From Nosema muscidifuracis (lineage: Eukaryota; Microsporidia; Nosematidae), in the NCBI GenBank assembly GCA_028335825.1, contig JAIOKI010000013.1, forward strand, positions 124,001 through 188,000: a DNA stretch of 64,000 nt, given 5' to 3'. Below the pieces are notes generated by a model. The model was not told the DNA's origin. It worked only from the letters and a program-made list of their open reading frames with translations, and did no database searches. Positions 38,793-48,633 of this stretch are shown piece after piece. Each line of letters begins with the position of its first letter. Position 1 is the stretch's first letter. Position numbers and translations under genes: made by a program.

Positions 38793-40199
38793 TTACATAC
38801 GCAATCCAAGTAGATCACTGGATATTTTTAATACTTCCAACGTTTTGTTAATATCTTTTCTCGTATGTGCAGACGACATACACAATCTTATTCTTCCATA
38901 TAAAATGGGAGCAGCTGGATATCCAACAATTACAATTCCTATTCCTTCTTCCCTGCATAATCTTGATATCTCGCACAGCTTACCTGGATTAGATATTATT
39001 ATAGGTATAACTGGTGAATCATTATCTCCCAACACAAATAAATTTAATTTGTTTAGACCTTCTCTCATCAATTTAACATTTCTTTGTAATCTTTCTAGTT
39101 TTCGTTTACCTTTTTTAGTATTCTTTATTATTTTTAGACTTTCTATAATCTGTGTAGCTACAATTGGACTCATTTGTTCACCAAATCTAGAAAAATCACT
39201 GTAAAATCTTAAATAGTCTATTAACTTCTTAGATCCTGCTATGTATCCACCCATACCAGCAAAGCTTTTGGTAAATGTGCCCATTAGAATATCAATTTCC
39301 CTAAAATCTATCCTGTGATATTCACAGATACCTCGACCTGTTTCCCCTATAGCACCAATTGAATGCGCTTCATCTACGAATATATAAAATTTATATTTCT
39401 TTTTTAATCTAACTAATTCTTTAAGATTTAATATAGTACCTTCCATCGAATAAATTCCTTCAACGATGACTATTATCTTATTCCATGATCTATGTGTAAT
39501 AGGTTGACCCTGTGATATATCAAATACAAGTCTTCTCTCAAGATCTTTCATATCGTTATGCTTGAATACTTTTACTGTTCCTTTTGACATTTTAATACCG
39601 GTAATTATTGATGCATGGTTGAGTTCATCGCTGTATACCAATGTTCCTGTATCTAGCAATGCAGGTATATTAGATGTATTTGTACCATATCCCATAGAAA
39701 ATGTTATACAATCTTCTTGATAAAGAAAATCTGCCATCAGTCTTTCTAATTCTAATACTTTCTTGTGAATACCTACATCTCTTGTACAGGCTGATAGACT
39801 TATTGGGTATTTATCTATACATTTGTATAATTTATTTATGATTCTCTTATCAATATTACCAAATCCTAGATAATTATAAGATCCAAAATTTATAAGCTTA
39901 ATGATTTTGCTAGTTAATTCTAGTTCACCAGTATCAATAGAAAATTTTCTATCCAATATTCTTATAATTCGACCTGGTTTACCTCTGACAGGAAATCCAA
40001 AACAATCCAAAAGTCTTTTAAAACAATTTCTGCTGTAAAAGCTTTGTAAATCAGTAAGTAATGGATGAGAAACTTTTTTAATATAAAAAAATGATGCTGT
40101 TTTGTGTATTATATCCCGTATATAGCCTATAGATAATATTAATAAAAATGATAGATATGTTGTTATCATAGTAAATAGAGAAAATCGCTTATTATACAT
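38793..40199 (-). CDS. LCB2: serine palmitoyltransferase subunit LCB2
   Basis: An N-terminal membrane helix (about 14-30) precedes a fold-type I PLP enzyme. Visible are NFGSYNYLGFG, SLSACTRDVG, FSMGYGTNTSN, DELNHASII, VEGIYSMEG, FVDEAHSIGAIG and GTFTKSFAGMGGYIAG with the PLP-binding Lys at residue 311. The catalytic Lys and the THTKSFG-like block identify LCB2 rather than the inactive LCB1. The enzyme makes 3-ketosphinganine from serine and palmitoyl-CoA at the ER. ACCC is seven bases before the ATG. LCB1 is not in this window. Confidence 0.94.
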   Translation of the reverse strand: MYNKRFSLFTMITTYLSFLLILSIGYIRDIIHKTASFFYIKKVSHPLLTDLQSFYSRNCFKRLLDCFGFPVRGKPGRIIRILDRKFSIDTGELELTSKIIKLINFGSYNYLGFGNIDKRIINKLYKCIDKYPISLSACTRDVGIHKKVLELERLMADFLYQEDCITFSMGYGTNTSNIPALLDTGTLVYSDELNHASIITGIKMSKGTVKVFKHNDMKDLERRLVFDISQGQPITHRSWNKIIVIVEGIYSMEGTILNLKELVRLKKKYKFYIFVDEAHSIGAIGETGRGICEYHRIDFREIDILMGTFTKSFAGMGGYIAGSKKLIDYLRFYSDFSRFGEQMSPIVATQIIESLKIIKNTKKGKRKLERLQRNVKLMREGLNKLNLFVLGDNDSPVIPIIISNPGKLCEISRLCREEGIGIVIVGYPAAPILYGRIRLCMSSAHTRKDINKTLEVLKISSDLLGLRM

Positions 40200-40339
40200 G
40201 AATAAGGGTTTAATTTTTTATTCAATATAATCAAAAATACCTTAATAAATCTATTAATCTAATAAAATATTTTAGATTATAAAAAATAAATGTTTAGACT
40301 TATTTCTTCTGTCATATGTAATAAACACTGAGGCTTGTA

Positions 40340-40411
40340 GGGAGATTAGCTCAGTGGGAGAGCATTAGACTGAAGATCTAAGGGTCCCGGGTTCAATCCC
40401 CGGATCTCCCA
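40340..40411 (+). tRNA. tRNA-Phe (anticodon GAA)
   Basis: Acceptor GGGAGAT pairs with ATCTCCC, the D arm is GCTC...GAGC, the anticodon stem TTAGA/TCTAA encloses CTGAAGA, and the T arm is CCCGG-GTTCAAT-CCCGG-like. Discriminator A at 40411. The loop gives anticodon GAA. No intron; T-rich sequence follows. Confidence 0.97.
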
Positions 40412-40586
40412 AATATTTTTTTCTTAAATAAAATTTTTATATTAGAATACATAGGTTAGACTAGATTTCTATTTAAAAATTAATTTGATCTTAAGCTTTG
40501 AGTTTTTTAACTTATACATTCAGTAAAATTTTTTTTTCAAATATAAAACTTAAATTATTTTTTTCTATCATCTTTTTTACCCTTAA

Positions 40587-41009
40587 ATGTCATCTTCAGA
40601 AGAAAGCCAAGGTCAATTTGATGGATTAATTACAGATTTACAAGATATAGTCATGTCTATCGAGATACTTGAAGAATTTGAATCTAATTTTAAACAAGGA
40701 ACAGAAGGAACTACTAAAGATCAGTATGAACTAATTCAATCATTGACAGATTCTCCATCTATAGTACCTGTTCAAAATATTAAATATGATGGACTTAAGT
40801 ACATGTTCCTTAAAAATATTCATGATGAAGGAAAACCACCTGTCTACTTATTTATATCTACTGACGCAGATTCTAATGGTAAAAAAAGAGGTATGTTTAT
40901 CACTTCATTCTTTTCTTACTCAGTAATTTTTACTTTTGATTTTAAGAAACTTAATGCTACCACAGCTAAGATTATAAATGTATTGGACCAGTATCAGCCT
41001 GAAGAATAA
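40587..41009 (+). CDS. profilin-like protein
   Basis: The 140-residue protein has the length of a fungal profilin. Its second half follows the profilin strand order: VQNIKYDGLKYMFLKN, VYLFISTD, GMFITSFFSYSVIFTF, then the C-terminal helix TTAKIINVLDQYQ. The N-terminal helix region is unusual (FDGLITDLQDIVMSIEIL) and lacks the canonical Trp-rich poly-Pro site. Profilin binds actin monomers and is one of the few actin regulators kept by microsporidia. ACCC lies six bases before the ATG. The call is from pattern only. Confidence 0.6.
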   Translation: MSSSEESQGQFDGLITDLQDIVMSIEILEEFESNFKQGTEGTTKDQYELIQSLTDSPSIVPVQNIKYDGLKYMFLKNIHDEGKPPVYLFISTDADSNGKKRGMFITSFFSYSVIFTFDFKKLNATTAKIINVLDQYQPEE

Positions 41010-41047
41010 AATTTTTATTAAAAAATTATAAATATTTAAAAATTAAT

Positions 41048-41335
41048 TTATTCATTAGCTGCTGCTTGTAATTCCTTCATCTTATTCTGGGCTCTCTTGT
41101 TTGATCCCAATCTTCTTTTCAAGAAGATCATTGCTCTAGCTGTATCTTTTAATTTAAGAATACTAATAACTTTACTTTCATATGGTGCATATCCACTAAT
41201 TTCTCTAACAAGTTCTTTAGCAAACTTCTTCTCCTCTAATCTTGATGCATTCTTCTTATATTTTGGCATAATTTTTGGAATATTAAGTTTTGTTACTTGG
41301 TGATGAACTTGAATTTTTTTTAAACCTCTTCTCAT
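41048..41335 (-). CDS. RPL36: 60S ribosomal protein L36 (eL36)
   Basis: Residues 37-95 match eL36: [19 protein letters not shown], then [20 protein letters not shown] and [16 protein letters not shown]. The N-terminal 35 residues are basic and shortened relative to animals. Total length is 95. The gene is head-to-head with the zinc-finger gene, with 39 bases between start codons and a symmetric CCC/GGG promoter. Confidence 0.94.
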   Translation of the reverse strand: MRRGLKKIQVHHQVTKLNIPKIMPKYKKNASRLEEKKFAKELVREISGYAPYESKVISILKLKDTARAMIFLKRRLGSNKRAQNKMKELQAAANE

Positions 41336-41374
41336 TTTAGAGGGTAAAAAATTTATAAAAATTTATTTACCCTC
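41336..41374. promoter_or_regulatory. 39-bp symmetric bidirectional promoter (RPL36 / C2H2 gene)
   Basis: The whole interval between opposing ATGs reads AGAGGGTAAA at one end and TTTACCCTC at the other, nearly a mirror palindrome around an AAATTTATAAAAATTT core. Each gene has its CCC box three to four bases before its ATG. Confidence 0.8.
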
Positions 41375-41911
41375 ATGGAAAATGAAATAAAAGATTCTCC
41401 AGAAAAAGGGTATGAATGTAAATGGGATAATTGTAATGAGATAGTAAATGATGATATGTTCTCTCATATAAAGACACATCTAAAAGATCAGACTGAGTTT
41501 AAATGTTGCTGGTCTGGATGACCTAAATATAATGAGGTGAATGTGTCAAAATGTGGGGTATATTCTCATTGTAGAACACATGTCCCAAATAATTCTAAAA
41601 TATCTTCTGCAGAGAAAAACTGGACTTGTTCTATTTGTAAAGTAGAATTTAATAGTATGAGTGTTTATTACAGACATAAAAAGAAGCATTCTATTTTGGA
41701 GAAAAAAGAAGAACAATCTATTTCTAAAATTAATTTATTAGGTCAGATTTTAGAATATCATAAGGAAAAAACTAAATTTTTGTTACAACGTATTGAAGAA
41801 AAAAAGACTTCAACTAAATTTATAAATAATGAGGTAACAGAAATTATTAAGAAATATGTAAAAGGTGCAAATTGTTACGAAAATATGAAATCTTGGGAGG
41901 AATATATTTGA
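41375..41911 (+). CDS. three-finger C2H2 protein with in-frame UGA at a zinc-ligand position
   Basis: ACCC lies two bases before the ATG. Codons 1-48 and 50-178 lie in one frame broken only by TGA at codon 49 (41519-41521). Finger 1 is Cys15-x4-Cys20 ... His31-x3-His35. Finger 2 is Cys44-x4-[UGA49] ... HCRTH, so the stop occupies exactly the place of the second Cys ligand. Finger 3 is CSICKVEF ... HKKKH. A helical C-terminal tail of about 90 residues follows. Either TGT/TGC has become TGA (variant or sequencing error), or the codon is read through. Other genes here, and this gene itself at 41909-41911, end in TGA, so UGA is a stop in this genome. Target unknown. Confidence 0.75.
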
Positions 41912-42197
41912 GATTATATAAATAATAAACTATTGAAATATTTTTATTAAAAAGATAAAGACTTTTTACATTCTCATTTTTTAATTTTTTTTATTATAAA
42001 AGACAAAGACTTTTTATATTCTCATTTTTTATATTTTTATTATAAAAGATAAAGACTTTTTATATTCTCATTTTTTAAATATTTTTATTGTAAAAGATAA
42101 AGACTTTTTATATTCTAATTTTTAAATATTTTTATTATAAAAGATAAAAACTGTTATAATTTTATTAAAACTTCTTTAATTTAATTTTTTTTGTTTT
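41912..42197. repeat. about 48-bp tandem repeat, four to five copies
   Basis: The unit AAAAGATAAAGACTTTTTAT plus ATTCTCATTTTTT and an ATATTTTTATTAT stretch repeats four full times from about 41948 to 42150. Confidence 0.9.
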
Positions 42198-43130
42198 TTA
42201 CTTATGATTATCTTTTAAATATTTCTGGTAAGCTATCCATTCCTTTTCAGTATCATCTTCATTAAAATTCTTTTTACTTGTTAATCTTCTTTTTAATATT
42301 CTAATACTATCTCTATTAAATAATACATTATGGAAAATATCCCCTTGTATTGCAGGACTATTCCTTTTTGATTTCTCTCTAACATGTACAATATTCTTAA
42401 TTTTGTTCTTAACATTACTATTTTCATTTAATATATCATTTATCAAAACAGATATTTCGTAGTCTAATTTACAAATCTCATCATCTAAAAGAGACTTCTC
42501 TTTATTAAGTTCATTCATCTGTATAAGAAGTACCATCTCATTAGTAAGTCTTCCTATCTTCTCAGAAGTCTGTGTTTCACTTCTTCTATTCTTTCTACTT
42601 GGTTTAAGAATTCTTCTCCTAAAACATACATAAGAAGGACATTCTCTACACTCATCTCTAAGTAATAATTTAAATTTAATTCCTTCTCTAATATCTTTAT
42701 ACAAAACAGAATTATTTTCTTTTAATATTCTTTGATTACCATTTATTTCTTCTTTAATACTATCAAGTATTAAATTATATTCTTCATCACTAATTCCTTT
42801 ATCTTTCTTTAATTTATTATCTGTATCACTAAAAATATAAGGAGTATCAGCATCTTTATGATATTTGTAATATTTATTGCTAATATTAACCTTCTTTTTA
42901 ACATATCCACCTACCTCTTGAATAACTGGTATGGGTATATCCCCACCTTTATGCTCAATAACTTGCTTTAAGTGTTCTTCTTTTTCTTCTTCAGCTTCCA
43001 TACCAGAATCTATTGGAGGAAGTGTAAACTCCTCAAGAAAACTTATGTTAAGATCTGCTATATCAAATACTTCAAATTTCTCTGAACTATCGATCTTAAG
43101 ATTCTTTTTTCTTTTTGGTGGCATCATCAT
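42198..43130 (-). CDS. EPL1: enhancer of polycomb, NuA4 subunit Epl1
   Basis: Residues 90-130 hold the EPcA blocks YYKYHKDADTPYIFSDTDNK and ISDEEYNLILDSIKEE. Residues 169-195 carry the family signature CFRRRILKPSRKNRRSETQT followed by SEKIGRL. Epl1 is the platform that joins Esa1, Yng2 and Eaf6 into the piccolo NuA4 histone acetyltransferase. 310 residues is less than half of yeast Epl1, with the C-terminal part trimmed. The start has three ATGs in a row, with CCC about ten bases upstream on the coding strand. It is a rare direct hint at histone acetylation in this lineage. Confidence 0.88.
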   Translation of the reverse strand: MMMPPKRKKNLKIDSSEKFEVFDIADLNISFLEEFTLPPIDSGMEAEEEKEEHLKQVIEHKGGDIPIPVIQEVGGYVKKKVNISNKYYKYHKDADTPYIFSDTDNKLKKDKGISDEEYNLILDSIKEEINGNQRILKENNSVLYKDIREGIKFKLLLRDECRECPSYVCFRRRILKPSRKNRRSETQTSEKIGRLTNEMVLLIQMNELNKEKSLLDDEICKLDYEISVLINDILNENSNVKNKIKNIVHVREKSKRNSPAIQGDIFHNVLFNRDSIRILKRRLTSKKNFNEDDTEKEWIAYQKYLKDNHK

Positions 43131-43309
43131 TTAAATTTATGTGGGAAAATTTTTGGTGAATAAATTTTTAAATTTAATTATGATCTTAGTGTAAACTAAA
43201 TCTTAATTTTCAGTATTTTTTGTGAAGAAGTTTGTTTGTTTAAACAAACAAAATATTATTTCATTAAAATAAATTTAAATTTTTAAATGCATAATTTTCA
43301 AATAAAATG

Positions 43310-44035
43310 TCAAATTTTTTTAAGAATAAAAAGAAAACACAAAAAGTTTTTTATGAATGTTTCTGCAAGGAATTCAAGTTGTCTTGTAGAATAAACAAGA
43401 CCATTTCTTTGACTCCTCAGATTTAATAGAATATTTAAAAAAGTTGATTCATCTACAGTACGTCCATATAGAATATCATACATTATAAAAACTCCAGTTC
43501 TTCCCACACCTGCTTTACAATGTACCAAAGGATTTTTAAAATTTAATTTTTTAAAATAATTGAAGAAGAATTCAAATTTATCTATTTCTAGTACATCCAT
43601 ATCAGCCCAATTAGCAAATCTAAGTATTCTACCTTCATTATACATTTCATCAAAAAATATTATTTCACCACGAAATGATACAGGAATTGATACAGAAGGA
43701 TTTCCTACATAATTAAGATTAGAAATACATGAAATAATTATATCTGCATGTTTCATTAATTCTTTAAAACTTTTTATATTATTTTTAACAGGAAGAGATG
43801 CTGCAATATATTTTTTATCTTCATGTTCTATTATTGAATAATTTACATAGACATCCAATTTAAAAGGTCCTTTTTTATAAGGGGTCAAGTAAGTTCTATC
43901 GTATTCTGTTATTTGCATACAATATGACCCACAAATTTGATTAATAATGTAAAGTATTTTAGAATATTTTTTTGATTTGAGATATTTAATTAATAATGTG
44001 TACTGCTCATCTAATTTATTTTTAATTATCTGCAT
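43310..44035 (-). CDS. protein-tyrosine phosphatase
   Basis: The P-loop HCKAGVGRTG (residues 172-181) is canonical. The WPD loop reads WAD at 143-145, keeping the catalytic Asp. A KNRY-type motif is replaced by TEYDRTYLTPYK at about 43-54. The QxRxQR-like motif appears as LRSQRNGLVYSTRQLEFL. Classical non-receptor PTPs are about 240-280 residues, so 241 is a minimal domain. The C-terminus ends in FLCFLFILKKI, which might act as a weak membrane tail. CCC lies about 15 bases before the ATG. Confidence 0.92.
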   Translation of the reverse strand: MQIIKNKLDEQYTLLIKYLKSKKYSKILYIINQICGSYCMQITEYDRTYLTPYKKGPFKLDVYVNYSIIEHEDKKYIAASLPVKNNIKSFKELMKHADIIISCISNLNYVGNPSVSIPVSFRGEIIFFDEMYNEGRILRFANWADMDVLEIDKFEFFFNYFKKLNFKNPLVHCKAGVGRTGVFIMYDILYGRTVDESTFLNILLNLRSQRNGLVYSTRQLEFLAETFIKNFLCFLFILKKI

Positions 44036-44252
44036 TAGATTATTCTGAGGGCATCAGAATTAAAAAAACTATTAAGATGGCAACATCTAAATTTAAGTTG
44101 AAATTTTTTAATAATTCCATAATCTACTTATTTTGTAGATAATCTTCTTAATTTAGTTTAATAATCTTTCAAATATAATTGAAAGATTATTAATTTTATT
44201 TTGTTATATAAAATTCTACCTATAAAAATATTCATCCTTTTTTTTTTGCATA

Positions 44253-44771
44253 ATGGATGAAATTTTATCAAAATTACGTAAATCTACACAGAAATCTCCA
44301 AAGAAATCAGAAATATGTACAAGAGAAAATATTAAGAATAATAAACTTCATAATGGAGAAGTTATAAATAAATCTGAAGAATATGCTTTATCTTCATCAG
44401 ATACTTCTTATCTAGATGAATTAACCTCTTCTCAATATGTCACTCCCTTTACAATTATGAAACTTGACTTTGATAGATTAAGAGTTATAAAGACAGATTA
44501 TTCAATTAGTGATATTCTTAACAGTAAGGAATATAAAATAAATGAAGAAATTGTAGTTATAATAAAAAAAATAGAAAAATTTACATGTGAAATATGCTAT
44601 TTAGAAATGGTTGATGAATCAGGAACTATTGGATGTTCTTCTATGTACAGTTTAATTAAAGATACAGGAATAAGAATAGGATCAATTATTAAAATAAAAG
44701 GATTTAGTTTATGGAAGATGGAAGTCAATCACATTAATTTAGTAAGAAAAAACATAGTAGAAATATATTAA
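44253..44771 (+). CDS. OB-fold protein, HROB/MCM8IP-like
   Basis: Residues about 1-75 are polar. Residues 76-172 read as an OB fold: EEIVVIIKKIEKFTCEICYLEM, VDESGTIGCSSMYSLIKD, IGSIIKIKGFSLWKMEVNHINL, VRKNIVEIY. The order, and the pattern of DxxGxI...LL...GSxLxLKxxxxF...HxLNVxxxNLVxIY, resemble the OB domain of HROB, a loader of the MCM8-9 helicase. RPA-type OB proteins are the alternative. The start has no CCC box; TTTGCATA precedes it. Confidence 0.45.
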   Translation: MDEILSKLRKSTQKSPKKSEICTRENIKNNKLHNGEVINKSEEYALSSSDTSYLDELTSSQYVTPFTIMKLDFDRLRVIKTDYSISDILNSKEYKINEEIVVIIKKIEKFTCEICYLEMVDESGTIGCSSMYSLIKDTGIRIGSIIKIKGFSLWKMEVNHINLVRKNIVEIY

Positions 44772-45114
44772 ATAAATTTCTAATTACATCATTATGTCTA
44801 TTAATATTATATTTATATTTATTATATATATATTATATCTAATTTTATTGTATTTATATTTTATTTATCTAGTATTATTATTATTATATTTATATTTTAT
44901 TTACTACAATATATTAATCTATTATATCTAATTTTAGCAAATTATCATTCTATTTATTACAATATATTTATCTATTATCATTCTATTTATTATAATATAT
45001 TAATCTATTATATCAAATATTAGTATATTCTATCTAATTTTAGTATATTTTATTTATCTATTATTAATATATTTAAAGGAGTATATTTTATTAACATTTA
45101 TTTAATACCCTTTT
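44772..45114. repeat. spacer of AT-rich degenerate repeats
   Basis: Words ATTATATCTAATTTTAGTAT and TTATTTATTACAATATATTA recur throughout 44800-45070. No gene. Confidence 0.7.
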
Positions 45115-45726
45115 ATGCTTATTTTTTATATATTTAAATTATATATTTATGCATTCAATACAGTATACATAGATAAAAAAGATAAAGAATATAAAATAGA
45201 ACTAATTTTTAATAATTTTCCAAATAATATAAATAAAATGATGATATCAAAACAAATACAAGGACAATTAAATATAGAAAAAAGTGTAGACATGTTCAAA
45301 ATAAAATATTTTATATGTAATAAAGAAAAAGAAATAATAGAAGAAAAAAAGAATTACAATTCAAGAACAATAACTGTAATTCAAATTAATTTAACAGATC
45401 CACCAAAAGATTTTTATATTTTCGGGTTACTTGATAATAACAAATCTATTATGATAGGACCATTTGAAGATCTTTTATTAGAGCAATATAATTGTCTTGT
45501 GGATGGACAAGTTATTGAACTTAAAAGATCTTCTAATGAGTTATCTGAACCTGAAATAGATAAGGAATTGTCTTTTATAGATAGTAAAGAAATATTTATT
45601 TGTGTTATTATAGGACTTCCTATAGCTTTTATTATTATAGTAGGAAGTATTTTGATGCATAGACGATCAACTGAAAGTAAATCAAAAATAATTAACAAAA
45701 AAGATTTAGAAAATTATAAAAAATAA
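45115..45726 (+). CDS. type I membrane protein, hypothetical (203 aa)
   Basis: A signal peptide (about 1-16), an extracytosolic domain of about 140 residues with Cys at three positions, a transmembrane helix at about 160-182 (IFICVIIGLPIAFIIIVGSI), and a short basic tail ending KKDLENYKK. The tail places Lys at -1 and -2, not a KKxx signal. The domain is beta-rich by residue pattern. I see no family; p24 cargo receptors have a similar layout but no GOLD motif is evident. TACCC lies four bases before the ATG. Confidence 0.7.
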   Translation: MLIFYIFKLYIYAFNTVYIDKKDKEYKIELIFNNFPNNINKMMISKQIQGQLNIEKSVDMFKIKYFICNKEKEIIEEKKNYNSRTITVIQINLTDPPKDFYIFGLLDNNKSIMIGPFEDLLLEQYNCLVDGQVIELKRSSNELSEPEIDKELSFIDSKEIFICVIIGLPIAFIIIVGSILMHRRSTESKSKIINKKDLENYKK

Positions 45727-46008
45727 TTAAGTAATTTTAATTATAAGTTATATATAGTATTAAAAATAATTTTAATTATAAGTTTTATATCATTAAATTT
45801 ATTTATTTTTAATTATAAGTTTTATATCATTAAAAATAATTTTAATTATAGGTTTTATATTATTAAATTATTTTATGTTTAATTATTCTATTATGATAAA
45901 AATATGGAATAATTTATTTTTTTTATTGGAACTTCTTTAAATAAATGTAATCTTTTTAAATTCTTTCATTAGGAATGACAAATATTTTTTTTAAGTTTAC
46001 CCTTATAA

Positions 46009-48633
46009 ATGGATATCTTAAAAAAATATAACGAGATAAAATCAAATTTATATAAGAACACTGACTTAATATACAATCAAGAAATGTCTACATTATCAGA
46101 TTTATTAAAAATTAATGACATATCTTTAATTAATATACATAATAAGAATGAAATAATAAGTGAATATGAATTTAAATTAGAAGTACTTAATATAATAGAA
46201 ACTCTTATAGATAATGGTCTTTTAATAAAAGATAAAACTTTATTGAATACTATTGGAGATTTAGTAATTAAAGATGTACCTGAAATTAATGTAGACTTCT
46301 GTCTTATATTAGAAGACTTATCGAAAAATGTTTGGTTAAAATGTATTAAAATATTGTTCTATTGTGGGAATATTGAAGATTTACCACAGATTACTGCTTA
46401 TATGAGTAAACAGGATATACCAGATATTAGAAATATAAGTTTAGCAATGATATTTAATTTTAAAGAATTTAGATCGTACGATTTAGAAAATTTGAGTCTT
46501 TTCTCGTCATTATCTGTCTTATATGATGTAGTAAAAATTTATAAAAATGAGTTAATTCCAGAAATCAAAGGGAAAATTTTGATAAATTTATATAACAGAC
46601 TTTCTGAAGATAAATTTGAGAATTCTGAAAATAACAAATTTTTAGAAAAAATAATGAAAAGTCAAAATTATCTATTTAAAAATTCTAATGTTAAAATGAC
46701 TTTAAGAGATTTAAAATTCTCTCGATTGATTTTTTATGAAATTAATTTTTTACCATTTTATGGATTAATTAGAGTACCTTATAATGGAACATTTTCTAAT
46801 GATTATATGATGCATATGTATTCACTTATTGTGGATGAAAAAAGTGCTTTTTTAGTATTTGATATATTAAGAGCACATGAAGTTATTATAGATATGCATG
46901 ATGGTATAAACAAATTATTAATTAATAAACTTGATCAGAATCAACCAGTAGATCCAAGAGATGAAGATTATTTATTCTTTTTAATGGAAGTTGTAGTTAA
47001 AATATTAAAATTTAGTAAAAATAATCAGATAATTAAAATTACTTTTATGATGTTCTGTGATATACTAATGAAATATGTCGTAGAAGATGCTAGTAAGGAA
47101 GCTAAAGGAGTTATTTATGAATTTTTATCTTTTTATTGTGAAGATAGAGAGACATTTTTAAATATTATAGAATTCTTTAAATCTAAGACATTTTTTACAA
47201 AAGACAATCTTGTACAAGTTTTTGATGAAGATATGAAATCTAAAAAATATTTGGTAATGGGAAGATTACTTAAATTTTTATACAATATTGATCCTCAACT
47301 TTCTATAGAAATGTCTGTTTACGCTTTACGAAGTGAAGATGTAGAAACCGTTAAAAGTTGTTTTGAAGTTTTCGAAAATGTTGATTACGATATTTCATCT
47401 CATCTTATGCTTAATTCTAATCATATTCGTCGTACAATTCTTAAATCAAGAGATTTAATTAATATTTTAATTAATTATCAAATATCAAAGATAATGCCTT
47501 TAGAAGATGTTTTACTTATCAATGTGATTATGTCAAAAGATAACACTAAATTCTTTGAATATGCTCGTCTTTTTAAAGATTTCGGTAAGTATATGAATGA
47601 TAAATTTTTAGAAAGATTAATTAATAATTTAGAAGATGGACTTGATTTTTTAGAAACAAGAATGACTTCAAATACAGTTAAATTTATTAAGAATAATGAG
47701 AAATGGTTCAATTTATTTTTAGATAATAATAGAATGTATTATCCTATTATATTTAAGATATATGAAAAGATGCTTAATATTGACAGGAATATTGAAATGA
47801 GTTTTGAAGATGGATTTTTATTATTAGAAGTACCTGAATCTTCTATTTTTAAAATATTAAGTAAAAAGATAATTTTTAATGTTAATAAGAATAATTCTAA
47901 GTATATTACTAATAAAGAATATAAAATGAATGAAGAAGTTTTAGAAAGTTATATAATATATCTTAAGAGTAGATTATTTGTAGGAGATAATATTGAATCA
48001 CTCATCAAATATTTAATTACTGATTATGAAAATATTGATGATATATTAGGTTATTTTAAAATTGTGACAGGTATTAATTTAGATACTAAAAATGAGTCAG
48101 TTTTATGCAATTATGATAAAATTGAAACATCATCTTTTATTAACAAATATTACAAAGTTTCTGATTTTGAAAAAATCTTTTTATTTTTACAAGTAGAAGA
48201 TAATATAAATAGAGAAGATGAAATTCAAATATTAAGAATAGTCAAAGATGAAGTAACTCGTATAAGTCTTTTACAAAATAAAAAAAGAGAAGATATAATA
48301 ATTTATAAGCAGTGTATGCTTCTCCTACTTAAACTTAATAATATTGATTCTATTGTTCGTTTAATAGATGATTATGAAGATTCAGATCTTCTTTTAAAAA
48401 TTAATATAAGAAATTTAATGACAGGTGGATTATTTTTTAATACTAAATGTGTAATGAAAGGAAAGAAGAATCTTCAGATTAATGCTATATACTTGTTATA
48501 TTTTAATAATGTATGGGATATTAATTTATTAAGGAATTGGATTAGTGGATTGTATAAAGAATGTAGAGATAGTGATGATTTAAAATATTTAGTGAATGAT
48601 ATCAATAAGAAACATGATATAGAAATATATTAA
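46009..48633 (+). CDS. long helical-solenoid protein, hypothetical (874 aa)
   Basis: The largest complete gene here. It reads throughout as amphipathic helices rich in Leu, Ile, Asn, Lys and Asp, with no membrane segment, signal peptide or catalytic motif. Some stretches (VKILKFSKNNQIIKITFMMF, IDPQLSIEMSVYALRSED, ISGLYKECRDSDDLKYL) have HEAT- or clathrin-type repeat character. Candidates are a nucleoporin, coat subunit or karyopherin, but I could not find a signature for any. ACCC is five bases before the ATG. Confidence 0.7.
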   Translation: MDILKKYNEIKSNLYKNTDLIYNQEMSTLSDLLKINDISLINIHNKNEIISEYEFKLEVLNIIETLIDNGLLIKDKTLLNTIGDLVIKDVPEINVDFCLILEDLSKNVWLKCIKILFYCGNIEDLPQITAYMSKQDIPDIRNISLAMIFNFKEFRSYDLENLSLFSSLSVLYDVVKIYKNELIPEIKGKILINLYNRLSEDKFENSENNKFLEKIMKSQNYLFKNSNVKMTLRDLKFSRLIFYEINFLPFYGLIRVPYNGTFSNDYMMHMYSLIVDEKSAFLVFDILRAHEVIIDMHDGINKLLINKLDQNQPVDPRDEDYLFFLMEVVVKILKFSKNNQIIKITFMMFCDILMKYVVEDASKEAKGVIYEFLSFYCEDRETFLNIIEFFKSKTFFTKDNLVQVFDEDMKSKKYLVMGRLLKFLYNIDPQLSIEMSVYALRSEDVETVKSCFEVFENVDYDISSHLMLNSNHIRRTILKSRDLINILINYQISKIMPLEDVLLINVIMSKDNTKFFEYARLFKDFGKYMNDKFLERLINNLEDGLDFLETRMTSNTVKFIKNNEKWFNLFLDNNRMYYPIIFKIYEKMLNIDRNIEMSFEDGFLLLEVPESSIFKILSKKIIFNVNKNNSKYITNKEYKMNEEVLESYIIYLKSRLFVGDNIESLIKYLITDYENIDDILGYFKIVTGINLDTKNESVLCNYDKIETSSFINKYYKVSDFEKIFLFLQVEDNINREDEIQILRIVKDEVTRISLLQNKKREDIIIYKQCMLLLLKLNNIDSIVRLIDDYEDSDLLLKINIRNLMTGGLFFNTKCVMKGKKNLQINAIYLLYFNNVWDINLLRNWISGLYKECRDSDDLKYLVNDINKKHDIEIY

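Noticed and set aside
41519-41521. UGA as selenocysteine
   Set aside because: No SECIS-like stem-loop is visible in the AT-rich 3' flank, and I know of no selenoprotein machinery in this group. A base change or error is simpler.
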